Source of the DNA: GCA-016699445 sp964555055
Lineage (GTDB): Bacteria > UBA10199 > JACPAL01 > GCA-016699445
Direction of reading: 5' to 3'
DNA length: 64,000 bases
Assembly (NCBI GenBank): GCA_964555055.1
Contig: CAZKQW010000010.1
Coordinates: 1 to 64,000, forward strand
The notes under the pieces are model-generated. The model did not search any database. It was not told the DNA's origin and was given only the letters and a program-made list of their open reading frames with translations. The position numbers and the translations under genes were made by a program. Shown one piece after another: positions 8,562-17,599 of the stretch; positions within the stretch are counted from its first letter, which is position 1; the number at the start of each line of letters is the position of its first letter.

Positions 8562-9923
8562 CTACCCTCGATAATAAATCCTCTTCATTTCCTCTAAGCT
8601 TGTCTCCAACTCTCCCCGAAAATTCGGATGCGCGATAGCGATGAGTCTCTCCGCACGCTCCTCGTCGCTCGCTCCGTAGAGATTGGCGACGCCGTATTCG
8701 GTGACGACGTATTGGACGTAATGGCGCGGCGTGCTGACGAGGCTGCCGACGGGAAGGGTGGCGTGGATGTTCGAGATCGTCCGGCCGTCGACCGTCGTCG
8801 TCGATTTGAGGCACATCAGGCTTTTGCCGCCGGGTGACGCGTAGGCGCCTTGCACGAACGAGAGCTGGCCGCCCACGCCGCTGTATTGGCGGAGACCGAT
8901 CGCCTCCGAGCACACTTGTCCCGAAAAATCGATCCGGAAGCCCGAGTTGATGCTGGTGACGTCGGGATTTTGGGCGATGACGTGCGGGTCGTTGACGGTA
9001 CTCACCGGCAAGGCGATCGCGTGGCGCCGGTTCTTTCCGTTCCTCTCGTCCAGGAAATCGTAAAGGGGTTGGCTCCCGAGGGCGAACGTGAAGACGGATC
9101 GGCCGGGGAAATTTTTCTTATGCCGGTTCGAGATCTTCCCCGCCTCCAGCATTTTCAGGAAACCGTCCGAAATCAATTCGGAATGGACGCCGAAATCCCC
9201 CAAATTTCCGGCGGCTAAATGCGACGCGACTTGGTCCGCGATGGCCCCGATCCCGAATTGCAGTGTTTCCCCCGATCGGATCAAACCCTGGACATGGTCC
9301 GCGATCCGGTTCTCGACGTCGCTGGGCTCGGTTTTGGGCAGCTCGGCCGGCGTCTGGTCGGTCTCGAAATAATGCGTGAGCTCGGAGAGATGGACTTTGT
9401 TGTCGTCTTCAGACGGGTCTCCGTACACGATCGGCATGCGCGCGTTGATCTCGGCAATGGCGATTTGATCGGGATTCCGGCACGCGGCCAGGAACGGCTT
9501 CACGATCGCCGCCGCGTGCGTGCCGAAGGTCAGATACCCGTCGGCGTCCGGAGGCGAGAGCGTGGTCGCGACGACGCGCGACGGCTTCTTCAGCGCGTAG
9601 ATCTCGAAGCCCGTGAAGTCGGACGGAAAGTAGTTCATGTGGAAGCCCTGGGCATTCAAGTACCTCTCGATCGGCCCGTAATAGCCGCTCGTCACGTAGA
9701 CGTTCGGGTTCATGAGGATCGGGTACGGAAACGATAATAACCCCGTGAAAATCTCCAACCTTTCCCAATCCGTCCGGTCGGAGAGCGCGTTCATCAGCGC
9801 CATAGGTTGTCCCGTCGCCAGGGGGATGGAGAGATGGTCCCTCGGCTTGAAGAGAGTCAGGATATCTCCGATTTTCTCCGGCCGGTAGGCCATTCCAGGA
9901 CGACTCATACCTCCAGTATCCAT
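8562..9923 (-). CDS. Acetyl-CoA hydrolase/transferase family CoA-transferase
   Basis: A 453-aa member of the acetyl-CoA hydrolase / 4-hydroxybutyrate CoA-transferase family. The active-site glutamate of this family is visible at about residue 245 in GVHSELISDG, and the C-terminal half has the conserved HYVQYVVTEYGVANLYG run. These enzymes move CoA between acids such as acetate, butyrate, 4-hydroxybutyrate and succinate; the substrate is not readable here. It lies upstream of sucA on the same strand, so succinyl-CoA:acetate transfer is a reasonable guess, as no succinyl-CoA synthetase is in the window. ATG at 9923 follows CGGAGG by 7 nt. Confidence 0.88.
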   Translation of the reverse strand: MDTGGMSRPGMAYRPEKIGDILTLFKPRDHLSIPLATGQPMALMNALSDRTDWERLEIFTGLLSFPYPILMNPNVYVTSGYYGPIERYLNAQGFHMNYFPSDFTGFEIYALKKPSRVVATTLSPPDADGYLTFGTHAAAIVKPFLAACRNPDQIAIAEINARMPIVYGDPSEDDNKVHLSELTHYFETDQTPAELPKTEPSDVENRIADHVQGLIRSGETLQFGIGAIADQVASHLAAGNLGDFGVHSELISDGFLKMLEAGKISNRHKKNFPGRSVFTFALGSQPLYDFLDERNGKNRRHAIALPVSTVNDPHVIAQNPDVTSINSGFRIDFSGQVCSEAIGLRQYSGVGGQLSFVQGAYASPGGKSLMCLKSTTTVDGRTISNIHATLPVGSLVSTPRHYVQYVVTEYGVANLYGASDEERAERLIAIAHPNFRGELETSLEEMKRIYYRG

Positions 9924-9995
9924 TTTTTAGCCTCCGAGGGGCAACTTTTTTGGGGCGGTGGACGATAACTTATCCCATAACTCAAAGGAGAGATT

Positions 9996-11678
9996 ATGTT
10001 AGGCATTAATCGAGCTGACCTCTTATTAACAGGATATTTAGCCCCAAATACCCCAGGCGGAGGCTTTAGAGCTGCTTCTCCAGACGATACCCTCCTAGAT
10101 GAGACATCATCATTCTCTGGATCTAGGACTCACCCTCCCACCTTAGCGTTGAGTCTTCCTTTCAATGTTTCCATATCACGTGATCAAAACACTCTTTATA
10201 TGAATGGACATCCGATTCTCACGATTCAGGACACAGGGGCCGGAAAAATTAATGTGAGATGTGAAAGTGGTGAAGTCGAGGTGCGGTATACTCAATTCGA
10301 AGATCCCGAGGGTCCGATTTGGGAATTTGATCAGAAGAAAAATGGCGTCACCATCACTCCTCGGCTAGAGCAGCATGGAGCAGTCGAGCTTTATCAAAAT
10401 GAACTGGTTTATGTCCGTATTAATGACGCCACCATAGCTTTTCGCACCAATGACGGCAGCTATCTCGGATTAGAAATTCTTTCTCCAGCCGATTATACCG
10501 ATTATGTTCGAGACATGCAGAGCCGTTTCACTCATGTGCACAAAGAGCGTCTTCTCAATCTTTCAGACATCTCATTGGATAAGACCAACCCTACTATTAT
10601 AGGTTCTGACCCTGCTCTTAAAGAAGCAAAGGGCATTACTTTTGGGCGGGATGAAGATGGAGTGTCTGAGGCTCACCTCGGTTTTTGGAGAGAAGGATGG
10701 AATAATATCTATTTTTTCTGTTACGACGTCGTCCCCGGCCAAACACGTACTTGGACTACGGATAACATGGGAAATTATTACCCAATGACTTATCAAACGC
10801 CGGTTTTACTTGATAACACCACAGGAGTCATCCGCGTGGGTCGTCGGGTGTTAAATATCACTGCAGGCCGTGTAGCTTCCGAAATTGATCTTCTTGAAGT
10901 CAATCGGCCGGATATCAGCGACGACGGAAGAACGTTGAAGGTCGGAGGCACTCCTTATGTTCAACTCCAACCCAACGGAATACGTATCATGCGCGTACCC
11001 GGAGACCCTGTTTTTATTTGGATGAAAGTACCTGGGATGAGCCAAGAATATACGCTTGCGGACTGCGATCCGACTTATTTGAATAATTTGCTTGCACACG
11101 AACCAGGCACTGAAATTTTTATTGGATCAACGCCTAACCGCCAAGATCCAACGGTTATTGGCTACCGTGTCATACAGGCGCCAACGAGCGATTGGACCTA
11201 TAATTTGAAATTTGAAAGAATAGAAGAAGACATTGCCGCTACCGCTCTAGTGAGTGCAATGGGAGGGCCATCAATAGAGGCTACTCTTGCAGAAGGAGTA
11301 TTTACCGTGAGAGTAGCGTCTGACAATTCAGCTCCATTTGTCAGAAAACAAACAGCTCCTCTTCGACCTGCACGTCCTAAAAATACTTCACCTGATCCTT
11401 CATTTCAGATGATGCGTGCTGCGATCCCTCCAGAAGTACAAGCTGCTTATCCTGCTCATCCCGAATACACCACCGAGATAGCTCCTGTCGATTTTAATGC
11501 GATCGCTCAAAGAAACGAAGAAATCAGAATCGCCCGAACTCCCGTCACGTTCGACTGGCGGCACCCCATTGATTCCCTTCGCGCGTGGTGGCGATGTCGC
11601 CAGCTTCGGAAAAAACACGACATTCCAGAGGGAGACTGGATCGAAACGCCCCGCGCTAACCTTCCGGATGGACGATAA
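9996..11678 (+). CDS. Unrecognised 560-aa protein, beta-rich
   Basis: I do not recognise this protein. It starts with ATG at 9996 after a good AAAGGAG and is visibly AT-richer than its neighbours. It has no signal peptide or membrane segment. Predicted strands dominate. Residues about 55-160 and 315-420 each look like a compact beta-sandwich: short strands, then a segment such as HGAVELYQNELVYVRI in the first and GTEIFIGSTPN in the second. These faintly recall FHA-type folds, but the FHA signature residues are not clear. A proline-rich linker near 460-500 leads to a basic tail with WWRCRQLRKK. Its 3' end overlaps the convergent stress-protein gene by 23 bp. The frame is certain; the function is unknown. 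Confidence 0.75.
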   Translation: MLGINRADLLLTGYLAPNTPGGGFRAASPDDTLLDETSSFSGSRTHPPTLALSLPFNVSISRDQNTLYMNGHPILTIQDTGAGKINVRCESGEVEVRYTQFEDPEGPIWEFDQKKNGVTITPRLEQHGAVELYQNELVYVRINDATIAFRTNDGSYLGLEILSPADYTDYVRDMQSRFTHVHKERLLNLSDISLDKTNPTIIGSDPALKEAKGITFGRDEDGVSEAHLGFWREGWNNIYFFCYDVVPGQTRTWTTDNMGNYYPMTYQTPVLLDNTTGVIRVGRRVLNITAGRVASEIDLLEVNRPDISDDGRTLKVGGTPYVQLQPNGIRIMRVPGDPVFIWMKVPGMSQEYTLADCDPTYLNNLLAHEPGTEIFIGSTPNRQDPTVIGYRVIQAPTSDWTYNLKFERIEEDIAATALVSAMGGPSIEATLAEGVFTVRVASDNSAPFVRKQTAPLRPARPKNTSPDPSFQMMRAAIPPEVQAAYPAHPEYTTEIAPVDFNAIAQRNEEIRIARTPVTFDWRHPIDSLRAWWRCRQLRKKHDIPEGDWIETPRANLPDGR

Positions 11679-12699
11679 GCACCGGACACGGGGATCGTTG
11701 GACCACCTGCGAGGTTAGGCTGTTCGCATAAGTGTGGCGGTCGTAATCCACGCGGTGCGCTCCCATGACGACGAGATCCGCCCGATGGGTGGCGCAAAAA
11801 TCGGCCAATCCCGTCGCGACGTCGCCGCCTTCTATGACGAGCTCGTGATCCACCGACCGCCACTGCATCCGGCTTAGGCTCTCCTTGAGACTGCGTCCGT
11901 CATCCGCCTCGTTTCCTGCCCGCGTATGGAAAAGATAGAGATGCGCTCCGAAATCCTGCGATAGGAGAATACCGTGGGCGATCGCCTTGTAGCTGAACGG
12001 CGAACCGTCGATCGGGACGACAATCACGCCGGGATGGAAGACCGCGACGGATTCGTGCCCGATCAAAACGGGACAGGGAGCGTCCTTGAGCACTTCCTCG
12101 GCCACGCTGCCGTGGCGGAGGGCATTCTCGCCCGTCCTCCCGTGCGTCGCTAAAACAATGAGCGACGCCCGACGCTCACCGGCGAGGCTCACCAGGCCCG
12201 CCGACGCCTTCTCGGCGGCCTTCCGCACGGTTTGCGGCGGATATGACGTAAAATAGGCGTTCTCCGGTTGTCCTTTCAGGACATTCCGTATCGGCCCCAG
12301 CATATCGGTTTCCTGGCCAATATGCGCGACTAGAGTCTCGGCATGATAACGGCGCGCGAAGGCGAAACCCAGAGCCAAAGCCCTTTCGGAAAACGCGTCC
12401 TCGTACCCAATAAGGATCCGAAGAGGGTGAGCCGTCAGCATCTGTTGTTCGTACGGCGTCCACTGGGTTCGGAGGCGCTCGTAAGGTTCGAGAAAAGCCG
12501 GCGCCGTCTGCGGTTCAAAGGTAAACCGGTCTTGGCCAGCCCCCAGAGGCGCTCCCGCCGGCTTCTCCTTTTGACCCAAAGAGTCCGTACCCTCGATCTC
12601 CCGAGGCCAATCGGCGGAAACCCGATGCAGCGGGTCGATCGCGCGCGCGGACGGTATGTCGGTGGAGGCGGAATAACGGGAGATGCGGTAGGAGGGCAT
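11656..12699 (-). CDS. Tandem universal stress protein (two Usp domains)
   Basis: A 347-aa protein with two UspA-like domains. An N-terminal extension of about 60 residues precedes domain 1 at about 70-210 (RILIGYEDAFSERAL at its start, VLATHGRTGENALRHGSVAEEV at its end) and domain 2 at about 225-345 (VIVVPIDGSPFSYKAI, VVMGAHRVD, VVQRSPCPVLIVHP). The small-residue ATP loop GxxG(9)GS of ATP-binding Usp proteins is partly preserved in domain 1 (GRTGENALRHGS). Such proteins respond to starvation and stress. It is divergent from the HTH/nucleotidyltransferase pair. TATAAT ends 5 nt before the ATG. Confidence 0.85.
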   Translation of the reverse strand: MPSYRISRYSASTDIPSARAIDPLHRVSADWPREIEGTDSLGQKEKPAGAPLGAGQDRFTFEPQTAPAFLEPYERLRTQWTPYEQQMLTAHPLRILIGYEDAFSERALALGFAFARRYHAETLVAHIGQETDMLGPIRNVLKGQPENAYFTSYPPQTVRKAAEKASAGLVSLAGERRASLIVLATHGRTGENALRHGSVAEEVLKDAPCPVLIGHESVAVFHPGVIVVPIDGSPFSYKAIAHGILLSQDFGAHLYLFHTRAGNEADDGRSLKESLSRMQWRSVDHELVIEGGDVATGLADFCATHRADLVVMGAHRVDYDRHTYANSLTSQVVQRSPCPVLIVHPEG

Positions 12700-12704
12700 A
12701 ATGC

Positions 12705-12734
12705 ATTATAAGCGGCAAATCGCGCCGATTCCAA
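12705..12734 (-). promoter_or_regulatory. Probable promoter of the universal stress protein gene
   Basis: On the minus strand TTGGAA (12729-12734), an 18-nt spacer and a perfect TATAAT (12705-12710) are followed by only 5 nt before the ATG at 12699. Transcription would start at or within a base or two of the start codon. Confidence 0.5.
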
Positions 12735-12741
12735 GGTTGAT

Positions 12742-12773
12742 TTGACATTTAAAATCGAACCTATATTATAGGT
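12742..12773 (+). promoter_or_regulatory. Promoter with overlapping operator palindrome for the HTH/nucleotidyltransferase pair
   Basis: TTGACA at 12742-12747 is 16 nt from TATTAT at 12764-12769, which lies 6 nt before the ATG at 12776, so the mRNA is probably leaderless. A perfect inverted repeat with 7-bp arms, ACCTATA and TATAGGT around a central T (12759-12773), covers the -10. This is the expected place for autorepression by the winged-helix protein encoded directly downstream. Confidence 0.6.
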
Positions 12774-12775
12774 AC

Positions 12776-13168
12776 ATGATTGAGGCTCTACTAGGCAGCC
12801 ATGTGAAAGCCGGCATTTTGATTTATCTTGGCCTCAAAGGCGGCACGTCAGGGAGACAGCTCGCTCGGGCCCTTAATATTCATACGACGCAGATTTTTAA
12901 GGCTTTGAAGCAGCTCCGCGCCGCTAAAATCGTCGCGCATTATGGGTCTTTTTATGCACTCGATCCCTTTCATCCTTTTCACGACGAGCTCCTACGGATG
13001 GTATGGAAAGAGACGGCCAAAAACAAAAAATGGGCCCGACGTATTTTCCCCATCATCCCAGAGGATCGTCGCATCGACCCACTCGCCGTCTACGAACTCG
13101 CCTCTTTGCGAAAAGAAACGATCCCCTACCCCAAGCTTTCCGACGTCTTAAGGGAGAAATATGGTTGA
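12776..13168 (+). CDS. Winged-helix DNA-binding protein paired with a nucleotidyltransferase
   Basis: A 130-aa protein with an N-terminal winged helix-turn-helix at about 5-65. The recognition part reads SGRQLARALNIHTTQIFKALKQL, followed by a wing ending in YGSFYALDP. This resembles the small ArsR/MarR-like regulators often encoded beside minimal nucleotidyltransferases. The last 60 residues are basic and have no clear domain. The ORF overlaps the nucleotidyltransferase gene by 8 bp, so the two are translationally coupled. It may act as antitoxin or autorepressor through the palindrome over its own -10. Confidence 0.7.
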   Translation: MIEALLGSHVKAGILIYLGLKGGTSGRQLARALNIHTTQIFKALKQLRAAKIVAHYGSFYALDPFHPFHDELLRMVWKETAKNKKWARRIFPIIPEDRRIDPLAVYELASLRKETIPYPKLSDVLREKYG

Positions 13169-13640
13169 AACCCTTTTTTTCATTACGGAACTCTTCAAGA
13201 AACACAAAATCCACTACTGCCTTATCGGAGGCTTGGCGATGATGCTGCACAACGGCCGCGCTAATACGGTAGACATCGATTTTTACGTTTTGGTCGAGGA
13301 TTTAAAGGACGTCATCGATGTCTTCAAAGAAGAAAAAATCCAAGCCGAGTCGCGAGGAGAGTATCAAGTCAAGGCGAAGGTCCAAGGCGTCCCAATCGAT
13401 ATTTTGTACGCGGATCCTTATGTCGGATCAGATGTCGTCAAACGCGCGGTCGACAAAGAGTTGGGAAATCATATCGTGCGTGTCGCGACCCCAGAGGATA
13501 TCATCATCCTGAAATCGATCGCAGACCGTACGGTGGATCGGCGTGACATCGAGGAATTAAGGGAGCTTTTCAAAGGCAAGCTAGACGAAGATTACATCCG
13601 AAAAAAATTGGCTAAAATTAAAAAAGACCTCGAAAGCTAA
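13161..13640 (+). CDS. Minimal nucleotidyltransferase, AbiEii/MNT-like (possible toxin)
   Basis: A 159-aa protein of the DNA polymerase beta-like nucleotidyltransferase fold. G23-G24 in [11 protein letters not shown], the paired acids D38 and D40 in TVDIDFYV, and a third acid D80 in VPIDILYAD make a complete catalytic set. The C-terminal segment ([14 protein letters not shown], then RDIEELREL) matches that of AbiEii-type and related stand-alone transferases. With the upstream HTH gene it resembles a toxin-antitoxin or abortive-infection module, but many such pairs are uncharacterised. Its 3' end overlaps the convergent cstA by 23 bp. Confidence 0.75.
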   Translation: MVETLFFITELFKKHKIHYCLIGGLAMMLHNGRANTVDIDFYVLVEDLKDVIDVFKEEKIQAESRGEYQVKAKVQGVPIDILYADPYVGSDVVKRAVDKELGNHIVRVATPEDIIILKSIADRTVDRRDIEELRELFKGKLDEDYIRKKLAKIKKDLES

Positions 13641-15414
13641 GAAACTTCTTCCACTTCCTCAATGAGGCCCCGATCATGACCATCGCCATCGCCATGATGA
13701 CGACGGTGAGGACGATATCCACCCAACCCTGGAGCGACTTTCCCGGCTCGGGCGAGAGCGTCAGGGGATAGAAATTGTCCCGGATGCTTTCGAAGCCGGC
13801 GATGAGGGTCGTCACGGCCACGAAAGCCAAGGGGATCAGCGTCACCCATACGTATTTCCCCTTGCCCGATTCCAAAAGGAAGGTCGTCCCGATGCATAAG
13901 GCGATGGCGGCCAGGAGTTGGTTGGAGATCCCGAACATCGGCCATATCGTTTGGATGCTTCCCGTATAGATGAAGTAACCCCACCCTCCCACGATCAAGG
14001 CGGACGAGATCACGGCGCCCGGAAACCAATCCGTTTTTTCGAATTTCGGGTGGAAGTGCGCGAGAAACTCCTGCATCACGAAGCGGCCCACGCGCGTCCC
14101 CGTGTCGATCGTGGTCAGGATGAAGAGGGCCTCGAACATGATCGCGAAATGGTACCAATACGACATGAGGTGCCTCATGCCGGGGATCGACGAGAAGATC
14201 TGCGCCATTCCGACCGCCAAGGACACGGCCCCGCCCGGACGCCCCACGATGGTCTCGCCCACTTGGAGGGAGAGGTCGGTGATGTTCACCGCCTCTATCC
14301 CTAATTGGGCGAACTTCTCGGAAGTGACGTTGATGGCGAAATAATCGCCGGGGAAGAGCGAAGACGCCGCGATCAAGGCCATGATGCCCACGAAGCTCTC
14401 GATCAACATCGCCCCGTAGGCGATCGGGCGCGCATGGCTCTCCAGGGCCAGCATCTTGGGCGTCGTGCCGGAGGCGACCAACGAGTGGAACCCGGAGATC
14501 GCCCCGCATGCTATCGTGATGAACATGAAGGGATAAAGCTTCCCGGGAACGATCGGCCCGTGCCCATGGACAAATTCGGTCACCGGAGCCATCTTCAAGT
14601 CCGGGTGTACCACAATGACCGCGATCGCCAAAAAGGCGATGGTCCCGAGCTTCATATAGGAAGACAGGTAATCGCGCGGGCACAGGAGGAGCCATACGGG
14701 GAGAATGCTCGCAATAAACCCGTAAACCGCGATCGCCACGGTAATGCCCGTGCGCGAGAGGTTGAAGTAAAGCCCCCAGGACGTCTCCGGCACGTATTTA
14801 CCGAAAATGACCGCGGCCAAAAGCCCACCAACGCCCACGATCGTGGCTTCCGTGACCTTCCCCTTGCGGATCTTGTACGTGTAGATCCCCATCGCAAACG
14901 CCAAGGGGATCGAGACCGCGATGGTGAACGTCCCCCACGGGCTATCGTGCAAGGCGTTCACGACCGCCAAGCCCAAACCGGACAACGCGATCACGATGAT
15001 GAACAAAACCGCCACCGAGCACACAATGCCGGGAACAGGGCCGAGGTATTCCTTGGCCAATTGCGCGAGGGAACGGCCGCGATGGCGCACCGAAGCCGTC
15101 AAGATCACGAAATCATGGACGGCCCCGCCGACCACCACGCCGATCAAGAGCCATAAGAGTCCCGGCAGAAAACCGAACTGAGTCGCAAGCACCGGCCCGA
15201 TCAGAGGCCCAGCGCCGGTGATGGCCGCGAAATGATGACCGAAGAGAACCCATTTGTTGGTCGGGTAATAGTTCTGACCATCGTGTTCCGTATAAGCAGG
15301 CGTCTTGCGAGAGTCGTCCAAAGCCAAGACTTTGGCGGCGATGAAGCCGGAGTAATACCGGTAGGCGATCGCAAAAAAGCAGAGACTGCCGATGACGATG
15401 GGGAGGGCATTCAT
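13618..15414 (-). CDS. cstA: Carbon starvation protein A, peptide/pyruvate transporter family
   Basis: A polytopic inner-membrane protein of 598 aa with about 16 hydrophobic segments. The N-terminal region ([19 protein letters not shown] and the [19 protein letters not shown] loop) is diagnostic of CstA. The family imports peptides or pyruvate, typically under carbon limitation. It is the last gene of the minus-strand run beginning at argH, and its ATG lies 3 nt after the nfu stop. The stop codon lies inside the convergent nucleotidyltransferase gene. Confidence 0.95.
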   Translation of the reverse strand: MNALPIVIGSLCFFAIAYRYYSGFIAAKVLALDDSRKTPAYTEHDGQNYYPTNKWVLFGHHFAAITGAGPLIGPVLATQFGFLPGLLWLLIGVVVGGAVHDFVILTASVRHRGRSLAQLAKEYLGPVPGIVCSVAVLFIIVIALSGLGLAVVNALHDSPWGTFTIAVSIPLAFAMGIYTYKIRKGKVTEATIVGVGGLLAAVIFGKYVPETSWGLYFNLSRTGITVAIAVYGFIASILPVWLLLCPRDYLSSYMKLGTIAFLAIAVIVVHPDLKMAPVTEFVHGHGPIVPGKLYPFMFITIACGAISGFHSLVASGTTPKMLALESHARPIAYGAMLIESFVGIMALIAASSLFPGDYFAINVTSEKFAQLGIEAVNITDLSLQVGETIVGRPGGAVSLAVGMAQIFSSIPGMRHLMSYWYHFAIMFEALFILTTIDTGTRVGRFVMQEFLAHFHPKFEKTDWFPGAVISSALIVGGWGYFIYTGSIQTIWPMFGISNQLLAAIALCIGTTFLLESGKGKYVWVTLIPLAFVAVTTLIAGFESIRDNFYPLTLSPEPGKSLQGWVDIVLTVVIMAMAMVMIGASLRKWKKFLSFRGLF

Positions 15415-15417
15415 GGA

Positions 15418-15993
15418 TTATGTGATCTGTACCATGAGATCCGGACTAACGCGATTTTGGAGCATGCTGGAGATGTAATGGAGGGTGGCCGACGTGGAGC
15501 TGGGGCAGCTGCCGCACGCGCCTTGGTACTTCACTCGGAGCACGTTTTCGACGAGCTCCACGATCTCCAACCCTCCCCCGTCCCGAGCCAGACCGGGACG
15601 GATCATCGCGTCGATGACTTTGTTGATCGCTTGAAGCTTTTCGTCGTGCGACATTTTTTGGTATTCGGAAGGCGCCACGTCCTTCAAAGGCTCCGAAGTA
15701 TCTCCATCCCCTTTCACGGGAACAATGTCGCGCGCCTCCATCAGGATCTCTTGCAATCTAAAGAAAATGAAGTCCCAGATGCCCGCAGGGGTCTTAGTGA
15801 CGGTGATGAAATTTTCCATGAAGAACAGGGACTGGACCCCATGGACGTCGAAGATCTTTAAGGCCACCGGGTTCTCGAAGGCGTCGTCTTTTTTCGCATA
15901 GTGACGCCCATTGCCGGTAGCGACGGTCTGGTCCACGGTGGCTTTATACGAAAGAGGATTCGGGGTCGGTTCGACCTGAAGGATTTTAGCCAT
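15418..15993 (-). CDS. Nfu-type Fe-S cluster carrier
   Basis: A 191-aa protein with an N-terminal Nfu_N domain (about 1-90, beginning with ILQVEPTPNPLSYKA) and a C-terminal NifU-like domain (about 115-190). The latter carries the cluster-binding C-x-x-C of GACGSCPSS. Such proteins carry assembled Fe-S clusters to target enzymes. It starts at ATG 15993 after AAGGA and sits between the pectate lyase lipoprotein and cstA in the same run. Confidence 0.9.
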   Translation of the reverse strand: MAKILQVEPTPNPLSYKATVDQTVATGNGRHYAKKDDAFENPVALKIFDVHGVQSLFFMENFITVTKTPAGIWDFIFFRLQEILMEARDIVPVKGDGDTSEPLKDVAPSEYQKMSHDEKLQAINKVIDAMIRPGLARDGGGLEIVELVENVLRVKYQGACGSCPSSTSATLHYISSMLQNRVSPDLMVQIT

Positions 15994-16020
15994 AGGTTTT
16001 TCCTTGGTAGCAGAGTCTTT

Positions 16021-17598
16021 TTAGGAGCACGTCTGCGAGAGGCGAGCGACCATCAGCTGATTCAGGTAAACTTCGATATTCGTATAGCTCGCGCTCAGGT
16101 CGTACCCATTATGATCTTGGGTGGCAGGGTCAAGATGATTCGTCGTCTCCCACGTGTCCGGCATGCCGTCGCGGTCGGTGTCTGAAGGGATGGAATTGCC
16201 AGCGCTGTTGGTGCATGCCGTTAAGGCGTCGGAAGCGGGGTTCACGTTGATCGCCGTCGACGTGTCTATGGTATTGGCGACCACAGGGGCCATTAATCTT
16301 TGGTCCATGGCGTCTCGTGGAAAAGCACCGACGTTGGAAACCATATAGCTTCTTAAAGCGCTTGTCTCCGTGTCCGTCAATGCGGGGAAATCATGGCGCG
16401 TCGATCGGGCGTAAGATGGGACGGAAGGGATCGTCGTCGTCGAGAGAGAGTAGTCATTGTCCCCATAATTCAATTCATAATCCGATCGAGTCGGGTATAA
16501 ACTGAGTTTATTTCCGTTGAAATAAGTCGAGATCTGCCCACTTGCGCGAGGCGTCGGGATGTGGATCAGCGCGTACGGGTAGTTGGGCCTGACTTTTGAA
16601 TAATTCTTTACGAAATTCAGCTGAAACCGAAGAGGTGCCCCCAAATTCACGTCACTATTATTCGTGCTCGCCGACGCTACCACGAAATATTGGGCATCCC
16701 AAAAGAGGTTATAGGAGATTTCCGCGTGGATCGTATTCACACCGCAGGCGTCGCTATTGCCGCTGTCCGCGTAATAATCGGGGTTGTTTTCACAGGATAG
16801 CTCCGGATAGCGACTTCCGATGCGGGTCCAGAGATTATGGTGAATACTGAGGTAGTCCTGCGGACGGAAGTAAGAAGAGTAATTCATTAATAAGCCGCCG
16901 TACTGCGCGTGCCCTCCGAGAGTTTCGGCTAAGAGGCTGTTTTGGAGGGTGATATTCGCAGCCTGGGAGATTTGAACGGCTTCGTCCGTCGCGTTTCCGA
17001 AAGATCCGTGGTCGATGATGACACGTTGCGCTCCGTCAAGACGGAGAGCATCTCCGTCGCTCCCCAGCGTGCCAGGACGTGACCGTATGTTACGGACGAT
17101 GACATTATAGCAATTATCGCCAGAGCCAGTCGTATTATTACAGATAAGACCCAATACCGTAATTCCTCCGGGAGCCGTTTGGCCCGCGATCGTCACGTTT
17201 CCGTGAGCGATATTGACTGTCCTACGGATCACCCCACTCACGTCGAAAACGATGATACGGGGTTCATCAATATCCAGAGCCGCCTGCAGAGACCCAGGCC
17301 CGCTTTCATTAAGCGTAGTCACATGAATGACCCGTCCTCCGCGACCACCGGTCGTACAGGATCCGAAGCCTTCCGCCCCAGAAAAGGACGGCACATGGCC
17401 GAGCGTCAGAGGATTACAGGCGGTCAAAAGAGAAAGATTGGAAAAATTCTCGTCTCCATCGGCGGTATCGACGGGCGTACCTCCGGTTCCGCCACTTCCT
17501 CCGGATCCGCCGCTACCCGAAGACGTGGAGACATTGCTGCAAGCCACCCATAGATTCAAGAAGCCTATACAGATCAAAACCCATCGGATGATTTTCAT
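16021..17598 (-). CDS. Pectate lyase-like lipoprotein (right-handed beta-helix)
   Basis: A secreted lipoprotein of 525 aa. The signal peptide MKIIRWVLICIGFLNLWVAC ends in the lipobox cysteine C20 and is followed by a Ser/Gly/Thr linker. The body resembles polysaccharide lyase family 1 and related pectate lyases: AEGFGSCTTGGRGG, the beta-helix segments NVTIAGQTAPGG and DGDALRLDGAQRVIIDH, and LSIHHNLWTRIGSRYPEL. The C-terminus carries DTDRDGMPDTWE and GYDLSASYTNIEVYLN, a calcium-binding-like tail common in such lyases. I chose ATG 17598, one base after the dapB stop; an upstream ATG at 17619 would overlap dapB and lengthen the signal peptide. It is odd inside a lysine operon. Confidence 0.85.
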   Translation of the reverse strand: MKIIRWVLICIGFLNLWVACSNVSTSSGSGGSGGSGGTGGTPVDTADGDENFSNLSLLTACNPLTLGHVPSFSGAEGFGSCTTGGRGGRVIHVTTLNESGPGSLQAALDIDEPRIIVFDVSGVIRRTVNIAHGNVTIAGQTAPGGITVLGLICNNTTGSGDNCYNVIVRNIRSRPGTLGSDGDALRLDGAQRVIIDHGSFGNATDEAVQISQAANITLQNSLLAETLGGHAQYGGLLMNYSSYFRPQDYLSIHHNLWTRIGSRYPELSCENNPDYYADSGNSDACGVNTIHAEISYNLFWDAQYFVVASASTNNSDVNLGAPLRFQLNFVKNYSKVRPNYPYALIHIPTPRASGQISTYFNGNKLSLYPTRSDYELNYGDNDYSLSTTTIPSVPSYARSTRHDFPALTDTETSALRSYMVSNVGAFPRDAMDQRLMAPVVANTIDTSTAINVNPASDALTACTNSAGNSIPSDTDRDGMPDTWETTNHLDPATQDHNGYDLSASYTNIEVYLNQLMVARLSQTCS

Positions 17599-17599
17599 T

